The notes under the pieces were generated by a model. The model was not told where the DNA came from. It searched no databases and saw only the letters and a list, made by a program, of their open reading frames with translations. Shown in pieces: positions 1-12,080 of a stretch of 64,000 bases of DNA. The DNA lies in the NCBI RefSeq assembly GCF_000346465.2, contig NC_034014.1, positions 14,528,218 through 14,592,217 of the forward strand. Direction: 5' to 3'. This DNA comes from Prunus persica. Its lineage: Eukaryota; Streptophyta; Magnoliopsida; Rosales; Rosaceae. Position 1 is the stretch's first letter; each line of letters begins with the position of its first letter. Both the position numbers and the translations under genes were made by a program.

Positions 1-1456
1 TCCAAAGTCCGGGGAGGTACCTAAAGTAGTGCGTATAGCACTCCAAACTGACATTCTAGACTCTGTTGTACCCTTGTACAACTATATTAATTATAATTAT
101 ATAAATTAATTCTAATATTGTGTAACCCTCCACAATCATCTAGTACCCGATAATCTTCCCTGGAAAGGTAAGATTACTCCGGGAGACTCACGGTCAACCA
201 AGGGTCAAACTACTCTAACCCTGGTAAAACGGACCTGCGGGACCCACGACCTCCAATTTCCGATCCGGAAGTCCCTATGGGTTCTACCAAGTATAGGACA
301 CTTGTCCTGCAAGTTTGGTTCAGATCGGACCGTCGGATTGCTCACGATCGCACGATCTGACGATTCATATAAAATATAAACATAAAATTATTATTCAGAA
401 CATCCGGGGCTCCGATTCACGATCCGTGAATTCCTACATGACCCTAGAATTACCTAGATTAACATATATTAAATTTGGGACCATCCGACGATCCCAACCT
501 ATCGAACCCGGATAACGCTCAATATGCGAATATTCGTTCGATAGTCAAACGACGTCCGAATTGAGATCTGCGAAATCCTACGTACTCGTGACAACCTAAG
601 GATCTCATCGGAACATAGTGCCACTTTTTCTACAGTGCCCACGCGCCGCCGCACGCGCTGGCAGCGCTTGGTGCCCAAAGCGATAACGCTTCGCCGGAAA
701 ATCTCAAAACCACGGCTCCAAACTCCTACCCTAGGTATAACACCCTATTTGGAGACACTTTTGTTCTTGGACCTACCCCAAAAAGTGGCCGGAAATGGCC
801 GATCCCGGCGGCCGAAGTTTCGGCCGATTTTCAATTCGAAAATCGAGTTGGCTACGCTAAGAATCGATCTAATCCTACCCAACCATCAGCTAGAGCAGCT
901 CGAGAGGTTCAAAATCCATACCTGGGTCGACGGAATTGGTGGCCGGAGGAGGGAGATCGACGGCTGTGAAGTTTGGACGACGTCGGCCGCTTCATCTCCA
1001 AATTCCGGCGAATCCGCGGCGGCTGGCGGCAGGAGGTGGCTGGGGTAGGAAGAGGACGACGGCCCGGTCATTTTGGTACTGGTCCAGTCGTCGTTGGTGG
1101 TCGGAGGAGAGCACGGCCGGCCAAAACGTGGCCGGCTGTCGCGCGCGAGAGAGAGGAGAGAGAGAGGTCGCGTGGAGGAGAGAGAGAGAGAGAGAAAAAA
1201 ACCAGATTTTTATAAAAAATCTCATTTCGAAATATTTACGATTGTGCCACTGGGCTTCTTTTGACCATATCTCTCTCGTTACAACTCCGATTCGAGCCCA
1301 CTACGTGTCTATGAACTCGTCTCAGTACGACCTATCCAAAAATACCAGTCACGGCCCCAAACTCTCTCCGGTTAAAAATATGACTAAAATACCCTTAAAT
1401 AATTAAATAATTAAATAAGGGTTAAATTTGGGGAAATTTGGGGTCGGGGTGTTACA
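1..1456 (-). mobile_element. LTR (partial) of a Tekay/Del-type Ty3/gypsy element
   Basis: The right edge reads GGGGTCGGGGTGTTACA, which on the minus strand is a start of the form TGTAACACCCCGACCCC, the usual 5' end of Tekay/Del chromovirus LTRs. The whole stretch has LTR-like character: no long coding frame, GA-rich runs near 1150-1195, and moderate GC unlike the AT-rich sequence that follows. The left end is cut by the window, so it cannot be told whether this is a solo LTR or the edge of a full element. Open frames of 60-156 codons here have no recognisable domain and overlap one another on both strands. Confidence 0.65.
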
Positions 1457-3376
1457 CTTTGTTTCAAATTCTGTTCTTAACTGCTGCTGTTTTTGTATTT
1501 TGGCCGGCTTTGCGTTCTTTGTTTTTTGGTTCTGAATCCACCCATATAAAGAACGTGACGTTTGGCCAAGTATTTTGTGAGATACATGTAATTCTTTGCG
1601 GCTGGGTCAGAACTACAATTTTGTTTATTGATTTTCAATTCTTTTCAACTTTTGGTTTTTATTTAATTAGTTTTTATTCTATTGTTTTGTTTTGTTTTTT
1701 TTCATTTTTTTTTCCTTTTAAAAAATAAAAAAATTTCAGGAAAAGTCATAAAACCCCAAAATAATTTCTTTTACTTTGAGTCTTGTTTTTATTTGTTTGT
1801 GGCAGTCACTTCCCAATTCTATGATGAGATTGAATTTTATTTACAAGTAACTTTCAAGAAGTTTTGAGCATGACAATAATTCTTTACATTATCTTTGTGT
1901 TAGCCTTATTCTTGTGATTAGACTTGGGAAATCCTTATGCACATAGCCATATTAATATGAGTTTCGATTGGGGATTTCACATGATTTAAATGGCTAAATT
2001 AGAGCTAGTGTAAACTTATGTAACCCTCATTATGTGAGCTTTTGAGCCTATGTCTTTCTTTCTTGAGTGTTATACACTATTCTATAATTTTCTTGTCTAC
2101 AAGTCGTTGTGATCTCATTATTCTTTGTTTTGGTCAAGTTATTTGAGGATGTTCAAATTGTTTGCTAGAACTACTTTCATTATCTATTTGAGGCATACTT
2201 CGTGAACCACATGGATTCTAGGAAGTGATATAGGCCTTGTTTCTTTCGTTTGAGCCCTTCTAGCCAACTCATATCACTTTTATCCGTAGTTAACCCCCTT
2301 GTGCCTTTCATGTAAGCCTTTTTTTTTCGTTCTTTACCCAATTCTCCTCACCTTAACCTATCATATGTTTATCCTACACCCTTCTAAGGAGTTTTGTAGA
2401 GTATTTTCGTTGTTAAGGGAGAATTGCACAAATTGTTCAATCATGTGGAAAGTAAAGGCTGCTATTTCCAAAAATAAATAAATAAATAAAACTAATTTCG
2501 AAGCCTTTTCAACTCGAGTTATTAAGCCCTAGGAGTGTTTTACATTTAATGCCCTAAAGCTATCTAGCTTGGGAGTCATTGGCCTAACACTCACTACAAG
2601 GGTTGATTAGAAAGCTAATGAAGTTAGGGGGGAAAAAAAAGTGAAAAAAAAAAAAAAGGAAAGAAAAAAAATTCAAGACAGTATCAATAAGAAGTTCCGT
2701 GCTCAAAGTGCAAGATGTTATAATTTTCATGGAAAGCTCTATGAATTCCTTAGAATTTGTTCATCCATATCTTTTTCTTGTTTGACCCATCACCCTAAGC
2801 CCCATTACAACCTTAGTGAAAGTCCTACTTGATCCAAGGAGAAGTGTGGTTCCTTATGTGGAGAATAGGTGTGGAAGGACTATGGTCGGATGGTTTAAAT
2901 GTTTTCAAGTATGCGATATCTTTCCATGAGATCTTTTATCTATGTCATGTGCCTTTATTTCAATTATGTGAGTACATCCTATTGCTTTGATTCCTCTCAC
3001 ATATTTATGAGTGACAATAACTAGTCAAATTCCGAGTGCTTTTATTGGAGTGAACATCCTTGATGAGATTTGAAGTTGAAGCTTGTTCTTATTTCGTTAT
3101 TTAACTTGTGTGAAACTTAAGTTGTGGGTTGTATTAATGATTGGCTATTTCGCACACTACATCCAAGTTGTTCAATTAAAGTTTGGTTAACCCTTTGATA
3201 ATGTCTTGAGTTATTGTTACTTATTTCTTGGAAGTTAGCTAACGGTTGCTGATTATCTCTGAGATTAATATTGGGAAGTTAGTCAATCGCGTGTTTGTGT
3301 TGAGTCTTTGTTCTTTTGTTTTTATTTTTTCGTTTTGTTTTGCTCGAGGACTAGCAAAATCTAAGTTGTGGGTATT
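1457..3376 (+). mobile_element. Non-coding 3' internal region of a Tat/Athila-like gypsy element
   Basis: No coding frame of substance is present. The stretch ends in a purine-containing segment (around 3345-3376, CTCGAGGACTAGC then AAGTTGTGGGTATT) directly before a TGATAAGT LTR start, an arrangement typical of the polypurine tract and 3' LTR junction of Tat/Athila elements. The AT-rich composition is also usual for their long 3' untranslated region. The Tekay-type LTR to the left appears to have cut into this region. Assignment rests mainly on the junction, not on homology I can compute. Confidence 0.45.
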
Positions 3377-4745
3377 TGATAAGTCCATAAATTTACACTT
3401 TTATTACTCTTTATACTTAGTTTTTGTAGGAGAATTTGATTTAAAAAGGACTTATTACTTTATTTTCTCAATTTTCAGCTTTCCAGAGCAAGTAATTTAT
3501 TTTCAACGGAAATATGACTTTTTGAGGGAGTTTTAGTACGAGACCAATTGGAGATGAAAGCTAAGACCTTGAAGATGCTTGTGGAATTTTTCTAGAATTT
3601 TCGGAGCAGCCAATGAGAGCAGTCTTTGAAGTTAAGTCAGCATAAGGTGCAATCCCGTCAAAACTGTGCTATTGTGGAAGAATGACTATTTGAAGACTTT
3701 CCTGATTTTTCTCAAGGCGTGCAATATATGGCTGGAAAGATAAGACCAAAACCTACAATTTACTTATTTTTCTAGAATTTTCTTCGAGGAGAAACAACCC
3801 CAAACGTGAGTGCAAAGTAGCTGACGTGTTATCCCAGTCCAAGTAGGAAGAGGAGTCAATTACTTACCCATTTTGGATTTATGTTTTAATTAGGTTTTTC
3901 TTTATTTTGGGGCTACTGTAAAAGCCCAGTTAGGGTAGGAATAGACGTGGGGTGTTTTATTTAAGCATGAGAAACAACTCCTTAAGGAGATACACAAAGA
4001 CTAGGAGAAATTGGAGACACCGGAAGAGTACCGCAATTGGCTAAGTTTGATTGTTTCTTCCTTATGTTTTTGCTTATGTCGAATTCTATGATTATGTGTA
4101 ACTAAGTTTCTTTTGCTAGGGCATGATGTAGCCCTAGTATGATGATCTAGTTTTCCTATTTTACCTATCTATTGATTGCCGTTTGATGTTGGATTCTTGA
4201 TCACTCTGCTTAATACTTGGTTTCTTATATTGATGCTTGATCACCATCTAGACTTTTAATTGAGTTAATCGGATGCAAATTAGAGTAAATACCATACTTA
4301 ATTTGAGACTTGCTTCTTGTGATTAGGATTTGTAATTCGTCTAGGGTAAATACCATACTCCTAGGGTTTACATGCTTGTTTGAGGTTTTCACCGATCTTA
4401 ATGAGTTTCTATGTGTTGATATTTGACCTGAATACCATAGGCAAATTGCATGTAGGAATATACGAGTTAGCCTAAATACCATAGATAATTCACGAAAAAG
4501 GAAAACTAAGCGACGACATCAAATGGTTAGTTAATACGTAGGTGAATAAGAGACTAGATCAGATTACTAGTGGTGAATTCATTGTCCTAGTGCTTTTATC
4601 AATTTGAATTTCTCATCCTTGTGTTTCGTGACTTCCTACTTATTTTGTCTTTTAATTTCGTTGGTAATTAAATCATTCTTTTAAAAACCCCTTTTGTGTT
4701 TACGTGAGTATGCTACGTATTTAATTTCTTGTTTATATAATTACA
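3377..4745 (+). mobile_element. 3' LTR of Tat/Athila-like gypsy element, right end truncated
   Basis: Starts TGATAAGTCCATAAAT. It shares ordered landmarks with the solo LTR at 10295-11657: the TGATAAGT start, a TATGTGTAACTAA-like block followed by a 'GATGTAGCC' motif (about 4090-4135), a 'TTGATCACCAT' block with repeated 'ATACCAT' motifs (about 4236-4480), and 'GGTGAATTC' (about 4570). The terminal part seen in the other LTR (GGTCCAATCGGTCCCTGTGG and beyond) is missing, so the right end is probably truncated. The boundary near 4745 is approximate. Confidence 0.5.
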
Positions 4746-5296
4746 GTAGTTAAAGTATTGAGAGAGAGTGGGGGAAGGGGCAATGGCGAGCGAGAGAGAG
4801 AGAGAGAGAGAGAGAGAGGGTTTTTTAGGTGAGAAAGCGTTAAAAAAGAATTACCTCAAATGTCTTGCATAGCTATGTATTTATAGTCTCCTTGTGTGCT
4901 AGGGTTTTGGGAGAATAATCCTGATTGGGTTAGGATTATTGTTCCCTAAGAAGATGATAGGAATTACTCTAAGTGATTTGGTTGAGATTGGTTCCTTCAT
5001 CTAGGGAGATATTCTTATCTTAAATCAAAGACAATGACCTAAGGAATATTCCTTTTTCATGTGTCGTCTTCTTATTGGCTGGTAAAATATATGTTCCCAC
5101 AAATGCATCCCAGCTTTTACATGGCACTTGTAAGGCATGAAGGAGATGAGAAATATTTATCGAGATATCTAACTACATCTGGGCTTTCTTCTTTGAGTTG
5201 GGCACCTAATTAGAGTAGGCTTTTGACTTCTTCTTGGTGTTGGGCTCCCAATGAGAATAGGCTTGTGATTCCTCTTTGACCTAGGATGCCCAACCT
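4746..5296. other. Non-coding spacer with GA microsatellite, left flank of decayed gypsy element
   Basis: No coding frame. A (GA)n run lies at about 4789-4817. In the related element at 44.5-57.1 kb the corresponding stretch lies between the antisense-gene promoter and the 3' LTR, so this region probably contains remnants of the minus-orientation LTR, but I could not define its ends. Confidence 0.35.
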
Positions 5297-5738
5297 TTAT
5301 AAATGCAAAGCTTCTCTTCAAATTACAAACTTATCATCCTCTACTTTCTAACTTATGAGAGAGATCTTGAATAAGTGTACTGCTTATTGAGGAGAGGAGT
5401 CGTCGTGCACACCAAGGTAGGTCAAACTTATGTTTTTTTTTTCTTCTTCTTCTTCTGTTTCTTTGTGATAAGGACTAGCTAGGTGGGCCTGCCGGCGGTG
5501 GTGGCTGCTACCACGACTGTTACCAGTTGTTGCTGGCAGCGGCCGCAACTATTTTTCTTTTCTTATTTATTTATTTTTTGTTGAACTTGCACTGTGGTGC
5601 TATGTCGGCTGCTCGAGCAGTGTGGCCTTCTCATTATATTTTTTTTTTCTTGCCACACAAGTTAGGGTTTTCCTTCTTGTTGCTTGAATTGTGATTTGTG
5701 ACCCACAGTCTGACTTGTGAATTTATTATCTTTTGTAG
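5297..5738 (+). promoter_or_regulatory. TATA box, leader and leader intron of the antisense gene, copy 1
   Basis: CCTTTATAAATGCAAAG at 5294-5310 is a strong TATA box (TTATAAAT at 5297-5304). About 110 bases later a leader exon ends at ACCAAG|GTAGGT (donor at 5417), and an acceptor TTTTGTAG ends at 5738, 13 bases before the ATG at 5752. The same order (TATAAAT, short leader, AAG|GTA donor, TTTTGCAG acceptor just upstream of ATG) occurs for the homologous gene at 55.5-56.2 kb on the other strand, which supports a real, conserved promoter and 5'-UTR intron. Confidence 0.6.
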
Positions 5739-5751
5739 CTAGTCAACGGTC

Positions 5752-7945
5752 ATGTCTTCTGACGAGGATAGCCGGTCACCGAGTTCACAACTACCTTTGT
5801 ATATGTCTGAAGAAGGTGGTTCCAAAGTGCACAAAAAGAGATTTGTGGCTAATCTACATTGCATTACATCTGAAGCCCACTTCTAGAAGTGGCATGCCAT
5901 CTATGCTTCTCCGTAGCTTATGACGTGCATGTCAAGTTGGCGGCATCTTCGACTGACAATGCACCTTATATGGATTAGAACAATTTGGATGCCAGACTTA
6001 TCACATTTTGTCCCTTCTACTTCTTATTGGGCTTCATGTTCTCGTTGTCGAAGTTCTACAGGAAGGTAAACTGCACCACGGAGTGTGTCCCAAGCAAATG
6101 CACTCCTAATGTCTACCGAGAGATCATGTGTTTTGAGAATCTAAGCCCTTCCTTCAAGCTAGATCGAACGGTGCAGGAGTTCTTTTCCTTTTTCAAAGTG
6201 AGGGTCTATGAGAAGTATGCCCAGGTTAGTGAATGCAACGCCAAGCTATTTCACAGTCTTAGCCAAGGAGATCACATATGGCATGCTGACATGTTGGAGG
6301 TCGATGGATGGTGGGATGGCAAGGTCGGCAATGGTCTACTTGTTCCCCTTACTTACTGTGATGATACTTCATACTTCTATTGATCTACTTCAATTTTATC
6401 TGGATCCTGAGCCAGACGTGGCTAAGGTCTGCTAGGCGCTGAACATCCCTGTGAGGTTTTGCAAATTGCGCTGGCTATTAAGCAAGTGTCGGAAGAAAGC
6501 TAGTGGTCTGCCTCCTGGCAAGGATGTTGAGAGATAGAAGCAGTATGGTCATGACTAAGATGATCTGCTTGCCGAACTCCTCGAAAAGAGGAAGGCCGAC
6601 ACCAGGTCCTCCAAAGATGAAGTTGCAACTTTGTGAGCAAAGGATGTGTCTCCGCTGAGGAAAAAGTCGAGACTTCCTTTTATTGTGATCAAGTCTTCTT
6701 CGAAAGAGGTATCGTCTGCTGAGAAGACTAAAGTGGGAGCTGCTCCTTTGTCATCTGCTAGGGTCAATCATCTTGTCGACACAGATAGCAAAAATATTGG
6801 TGACATGCGGGATGTTCGGGACATTCTGCTATATTCTTCCACTAACTAGCTCAAAGACTGCAATCTGCCCTACAAAGAAGTCTGTTCTCAAATCGGGTCG
6901 CTTTCTGAGAAACAAAGAGCTAAAGCTGATTCAGCATCATTGATTCCTTTGGAGGTGAGGACGGCAATGGCTAAGAAGGTCAGAGAGTCATCTACTCAGC
7001 AAAGGGTTCTTCGAAAACGTAAACAATTGGTCCAAAATTAATAAGTCCAACTCCACAGGGGATGCATGTGTATCTGATCTGCTCAAGATGAACTTTTTGT
7101 CGAGCCTGTTTTCTTGCGTCACGGTGGTTGATCATATACATTAGGCTAGTGATCATGGCACGTTCTCAAGTTTTTCCTTGGAGAAGCAAAAGGAAGTGAC
7201 TGTCACTTTGCTTTAAAAATGAGTAGTTTTGTTATTAAGGCCATCCGAAACTCATCTGCTATTGCCCCATCTTTTGCTCAGGTCAATGAGTTGGAGAAGA
7301 AGAATGTTGATTTGACTAGCAAGCTTTGGTCGAGTAGATTCGCCATGAAATGAAGATGTCTGAAATGAAGGAGAGCATGTCTGTGCTGAAGAGTTCCCTT
7401 GCTAAAAGGATAATGAACTCAACTCTTTTACTGCTGCCCCGCATGGTCACAAATAGGCATACTTCCATCTTAAGCCTAAGAATGCGGACATATCCTGGAG
7501 TCATGATAAACTTCTTGCCAAGTTTGATGCCTGCCACAAGGCTGTTGAACTATCCAAGTTAGATGTTGTCATTGATGCATACAAGCTTAGCTACTTGGAT
7601 TGCAAGAGTGGGGCAGCTCCTTGTTATTCCACTGAAGATGAAGATGTTAAGATGTTCTTTCCTGACATGCCTCCTGCTCAAGGTGTGCAGATCAATATTA
7701 TGGATATAGAGGCAACCAAAGAGCAAGTGGTTGACGAGACTATAGCTGAGGAGGATAATGCCAAGAAAGGCGCAGCTGACAGGGTGGTGGCAGATTTGGT
7801 TGAGCAAGCAACTGGAGCTGCTGAGTAAATGGCTACATCTGGTGAGCATGTAGCTGAGCTATGTAGAGCCATGAAGGGCGTAATTGATCAAGCGGAAGCT
7901 GAGGAGGTCGTTGACCAGTTGATGAAGACTCTTTTATATTTCAAG
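5752..7945 (+). pseudogene. Decayed transposase_28-like antisense ORF of a Tat-type gypsy element (copy 1)
   Basis: Begins MSSDEDSRSPSSQLPLY and runs, with many stops and frameshifts, parallel to the protein encoded at 55510-53321: shared blocks include KRFVANLH, ITFxPFYF.LGF, CTPN.YREIMCFENL, SLSQGDH, and in the second half SSARV.HLV, VSDLLK.NFLS, AIRNSSAIAPSFAQ. The N-terminal half resembles the 'putative gypsy type transposon' (transposase_28) family; the C-terminal half is coiled-coil-like and ends acidic (about 7595-7828). At about 6362 the GT donor seen in the other copy has become AT. Function is unknown. It is antisense to the integrase fragment at 8747-9190, so in element orientation it lies downstream of pol on the opposite strand. 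Clearly inactive. Confidence 0.75.
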
Positions 7946-8106
7946 CTTTGTAATACGCTTTTCTGTTTGCATTAATTAGACTTGTTTGACCATCGTTCTT
8001 TGTTGAACTCTGGCTAGTTGGTCAGTTTGCTATGAAAATTTTAGTCATTTAAACCAAAAATTTTGTTGAGTCTTATGAATTGCTTGAGTGACCTACTAGT
8101 GCCTTG

Positions 8107-8600
8107 GTTGTGCATCTCCCTTAGGATACTTGAATGTTTACTCACCTCTTACTTAAAGGGTGCACTTTTGCTTCTCCCTTAGGAAGCTTCAAATGTAACA
8201 TGCGTCTTCCTTAGGACTCTTTGGCAGTTGCCTACATCTCTCTTAGGACGTTTTGGCAAGTGTCCTACGTTTCCCTTAGGACTTTTGGCAGTTACCCACG
8301 TCTCCCTTAGGAAGATTTAGTAGACGGCTTACGTCTCTATTAAGACGTTTTGGTGGTTACCTATGTCTCCCTTAGGACATTTTGGCACATAGCCGACATT
8401 TTGGCACATGCCCTACATCGCCCTTCAGATGTTTTGGCAGATGGCCTACGTCTTCCATAGGATATTTTGGCAGTTGCTTACATTTCCCTTAAGACGTTTT
8501 GGCAGATACCCTACATTTCCCTTAGGTCTTTTTGGCAGTTACCTGTCTCTCTTAGGATGTTTTGAACATCTTTCTGTGTCTCCCTTAGGACGCTTTGGAT
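8107..8600. repeat. Tandem minisatellite, about 30-36 bp units
   Basis: About a dozen imperfect units built from CTCCCTTAGGA followed by GTTTTGGCAG-like sequence and a CCTACGTCT-like spacer. It lies between the antisense gene and the pol fragment of the same element. The equivalent position of the element at 44.5-57.1 kb also carries tandem arrays, but with unrelated unit sequences. Confidence 0.85.
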
Positions 8601-8746
8601 CTTCTCTCAAACACTTGGTTGAATGAAAACTTGAACTTGCATTGATGTTTGTGTGATTACATCGCTTTATTGAATGGAAATAAATAAATGAAATTACATC
8701 GAATGTCGTTCTTCTTCAATTGCAGTGGAAAGGGCTCGGTCACCTG

Positions 8747-9190
8747 CTAGTGGTCCAAGCAGGTGAGCAGAAGCTTCATGGGTAATACCTTCGGAGGTAA
8801 TGCGTATTCGCCAGTTGATCTTCTTTTGGCAATGCGATAAGCCCATAGGACTCCAGGGAGCTCATCGACCCATTTTCCTTCAGCGCCTTCCAGCCTCTTC
8901 TTCAGACAATCCAGCACGATCTTGTTAGATGTTTGTACTTGGCCATTGTCTTGCAGATATATAAGAGTTAACATGTGTTGCATGATGCCATACTTTGCAA
9001 AGAATGCGATGATCTGCCTGCTAATGAACTGCGACCCGTTGTTAATGACCAACGACTATAGGCAGCTGAACCGCCAGATAATGTTCTTCACGACAAATCG
9101 CTTCGCATTGGCTTCTTTAATAAAGGATAAAGCTTCGGTCTCGATCCATTTTGTAAAGAAGTTTGTGGCAATGATCGTCATGGAAAGCCT
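8747..9190 (-). pseudogene. Ty3/gypsy (Tat-type) integrase fragment
   Basis: The minus strand encodes recognisable integrase core blocks: NFFTKWIETEALSFIKE, AKRFVVKNIIWRF, then a stop, NNGSQFISRQI, QDNGQVQTSNK, LKKRLEGAEGKWVDELPGV and LWAYRIAKRRSTGE. In intact elements the third block reads DNGTQF; here the catalytic aspartate is asparagine, so the fragment is dead on that count as well as by the in-frame stop near 9055. No reverse transcriptase, RNase H or protease precedes it: it abuts a hAT fragment at about 9192. Together with the antisense gene at 5752-7945 it identifies the remains of one minus-orientation element. Confidence 0.8.
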
Positions 9191-9192
9191 AT

Positions 9193-12049
9193 AGGATACT
9201 TTTACAACAAGGCTTCCATTTCGTGTGCATGATGAATCTGAAAATTCAAACAATCAAGGGAATTTTCTTGCATTTTTACAATGGCAATGTCGTTTCAATG
9301 ATGATATAAAAGTTGTCACGCTAAAAAATGCTCCTGAAAATATGAAGTTGACATCACCTGATATCCATAAGGACATATCAAGTTCTATTTCAACTGAAAA
9401 TATCAATGCAATCATCAGGGATATTGGTGATTCATTATTTGTCATTCTTGTTGATGAATCATGTGACATGTCTTTAAAGGAGCAAAGGGCCATTGTGCTA
9501 CTTTATGTGGATAAAGGTCATGTAATTGAGCGTTTTGTAGGTATTGTGCATGTTACAGATACTAAATATTCCTCATTCAAGTTAGCCGTTGATGATTTCT
9601 TTTCGAGACATGGATTAAGCATCTTTAAATTGCAAGGGTAAGGTTATGATAGGGCAAGTAATATGAGAGGTGAGTTTAGTGGTCTTAAAACACTCATTTT
9701 AAATGAGAATGACTCTGCTTTTTATGTTCATTATTTTTCTCATCAACTTCAACTAGCTATGGCAAAGAAACATTCAAAAATTGCATATTTATTTACAATT
9801 TCTAATGTGGTGAATGTTGTGGGTGCATTCGCTAAGCGTTATGATATGCTGAAAGAAAAGCATGTTGATGCAATTTTTGAAGCACTCAATAAGTATGAGC
9901 TCTTAAGTGGGCAAGGCCTGAATCAAGAAACTAATCTTAAGCAATCTAGTGATACATGATGGAGCTCTCATTATAATTGTTTAACCAATTTGGAAAACAT
10001 GTTCCCGTAGATGTGTTTAAGATTGTAAGAACAGATGGATAAGGTTATGAACAAAAACCTGAAGCAAAAGTTCTATTGACTTTTGTGCAATCATTCAGCT
10101 TCATTTTTTGTCTACACTTGATGACAAAAAATTTGGGAATCACAAAAGACTTGTCTCAGGCATTACAAAAGAAATATAAAGATATTGTGAATGTCATGGA
10201 CTTGGTCAAAATATGTATATGAAGATTGCGAAGTATGAGAGATAATAGTTGGGATTTTTTACTTGATCAAGTTTCTTTCTTTTGTGGCAAGCATTGATAA
10301 GTCATATATTTATACATTTATACCATCCATTTCTAGTATATTTGTGATGTTTTTGAGTTAAACTTGTTGCGTTTTATCCTATTTTGTGTTAGTATGCAGT
10401 TGCATATACTTTAGGATCAAGTTGATGGCAAAAGAAATGAAAACATGCCATTTTTGGAGCTGACCCTTATTCAAACGTGGAAACAAGTTTCGTGACCTGT
10501 TTTGAAGTCCAAATAAAGAATCCAAGGCGAACCTGGCTTGTTTGAAGACTAAGAGCAGAATGGGAAAGCAATGGGGATTTCTAGCCTAATTTGGAGGTGC
10601 CAAATAAGGCAAAAACGTGCAAAATAAAGGCTGATTCTTTAGGATATCTTTGGAACATCTGGCAGCCTTGTTTACCCCATAAAAACTTGCCTTTTAGCCA
10701 CTTTTAAAACCCCTATTTATTTTGGACGAATTTCACAACCCTAAGGGACTTCTTGGTTATTCTCTCCTTTCATGCACACTAAAACCCTAGCCGTCCATAT
10801 AATTCCACCATCAGGACTCAGCGCAAGAGGCGGTTCTTGGTGAAGTTCAACATCAGAATTGGTTCAAGGGTTTCCTCTCATGAATTTATTTTCACTCATG
10901 TTGTTTATTTTTGTTTTAATCTCTTTGAACATGATGTGTAACTAAATTCATAGCTAGGGATTTCGATGTAGCCTTGCAACATTGATCCATGTTTCTAATT
11001 TAAAGTATTCAGTTCATCAATCTGTTTCATGTTTCATTCACTGAATCTATTGTTCAATTTGTTTGTCAATTTTAATGTTTGATCACCATTAGAGTTGCAT
11101 ACAGATTATCTAGACAAGGTTATAGTAAACATCATGCTTAATCTTGTTAGACATGTGAATGAATGAAGAGAATGCTATGCAAACATCATGCTGTGTATTT
11201 TCTTTGGTTCTTTAACGTTTTCTTGCATGCTAATGACTCTTAACTTGGAACCAAAGTTGAACATCCCAACTAGGTTGCAGATTAGGAGAATTTGATCAAA
11301 ACCACACATCATATGGCTGATCATATATATGTAAAACGAACTCTGGAAACAGGTTGGTAGTTGAGTATGGTTTAATTTTATAAACATGGAATTAGTTTTG
11401 CAATGGTGAATTCGAAATCCCTGGTCTCTTTCCTATTCTTTCTACATCAATATATTATTCACTACTATATTCTTTTTGCATTTGAAGTTATTTTTCATTT
11501 TACAACACAAAAACTACTTTCAAATTGTCACTTTCATTTTTATCTAGGGTTCTTTCAAAACTAGTAATTTATAGAGGTCCAATCGGTCCCTGTGGTTCGA
11601 CACCCTTACTTGTACCATTATACTAACCATATATTGGCACTTGGAAGGAACTCAACAAGCATCACATTGAAATTCATAAAATGGATGATATTTTTTCCAA
11701 TGAAGGGAGACCAAAACATAAAGCTCAGCTCATCACAAACTTACATCATTATCGTGTTGATTTATTTGTTAATTTCATTGATATTCAACAGCGAGAGTTA
11801 AATGATCGGTTCAATGAGAAGAATATTGAATTACTTCTTCGTATGGCATGGTTGAGTCTAAGTAATTAATTCTCTGCTTTTGATAAAGTAAAGTTGATGT
11901 GACTTGCCCATTTTATCCAAGTGATTTTTCTCACATGACCTCAAGTTACTCGAAGAACAACTTAAGAATTACATTTGGGACGTGAGCTCTAACAATGAGT
12001 TTACAGATTGAAAGGGATTACTGATCTTGTGCAAAAGATGGTTGAGACC

Positions 12050-12080
<31 letters not shown>

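Noticed and set aside
635..1406. Several overlapping ORFs (up to 156 codons)
   Set aside because: Located in an LTR, rich in Arg/Glu from GA repeats, no recognisable domain.
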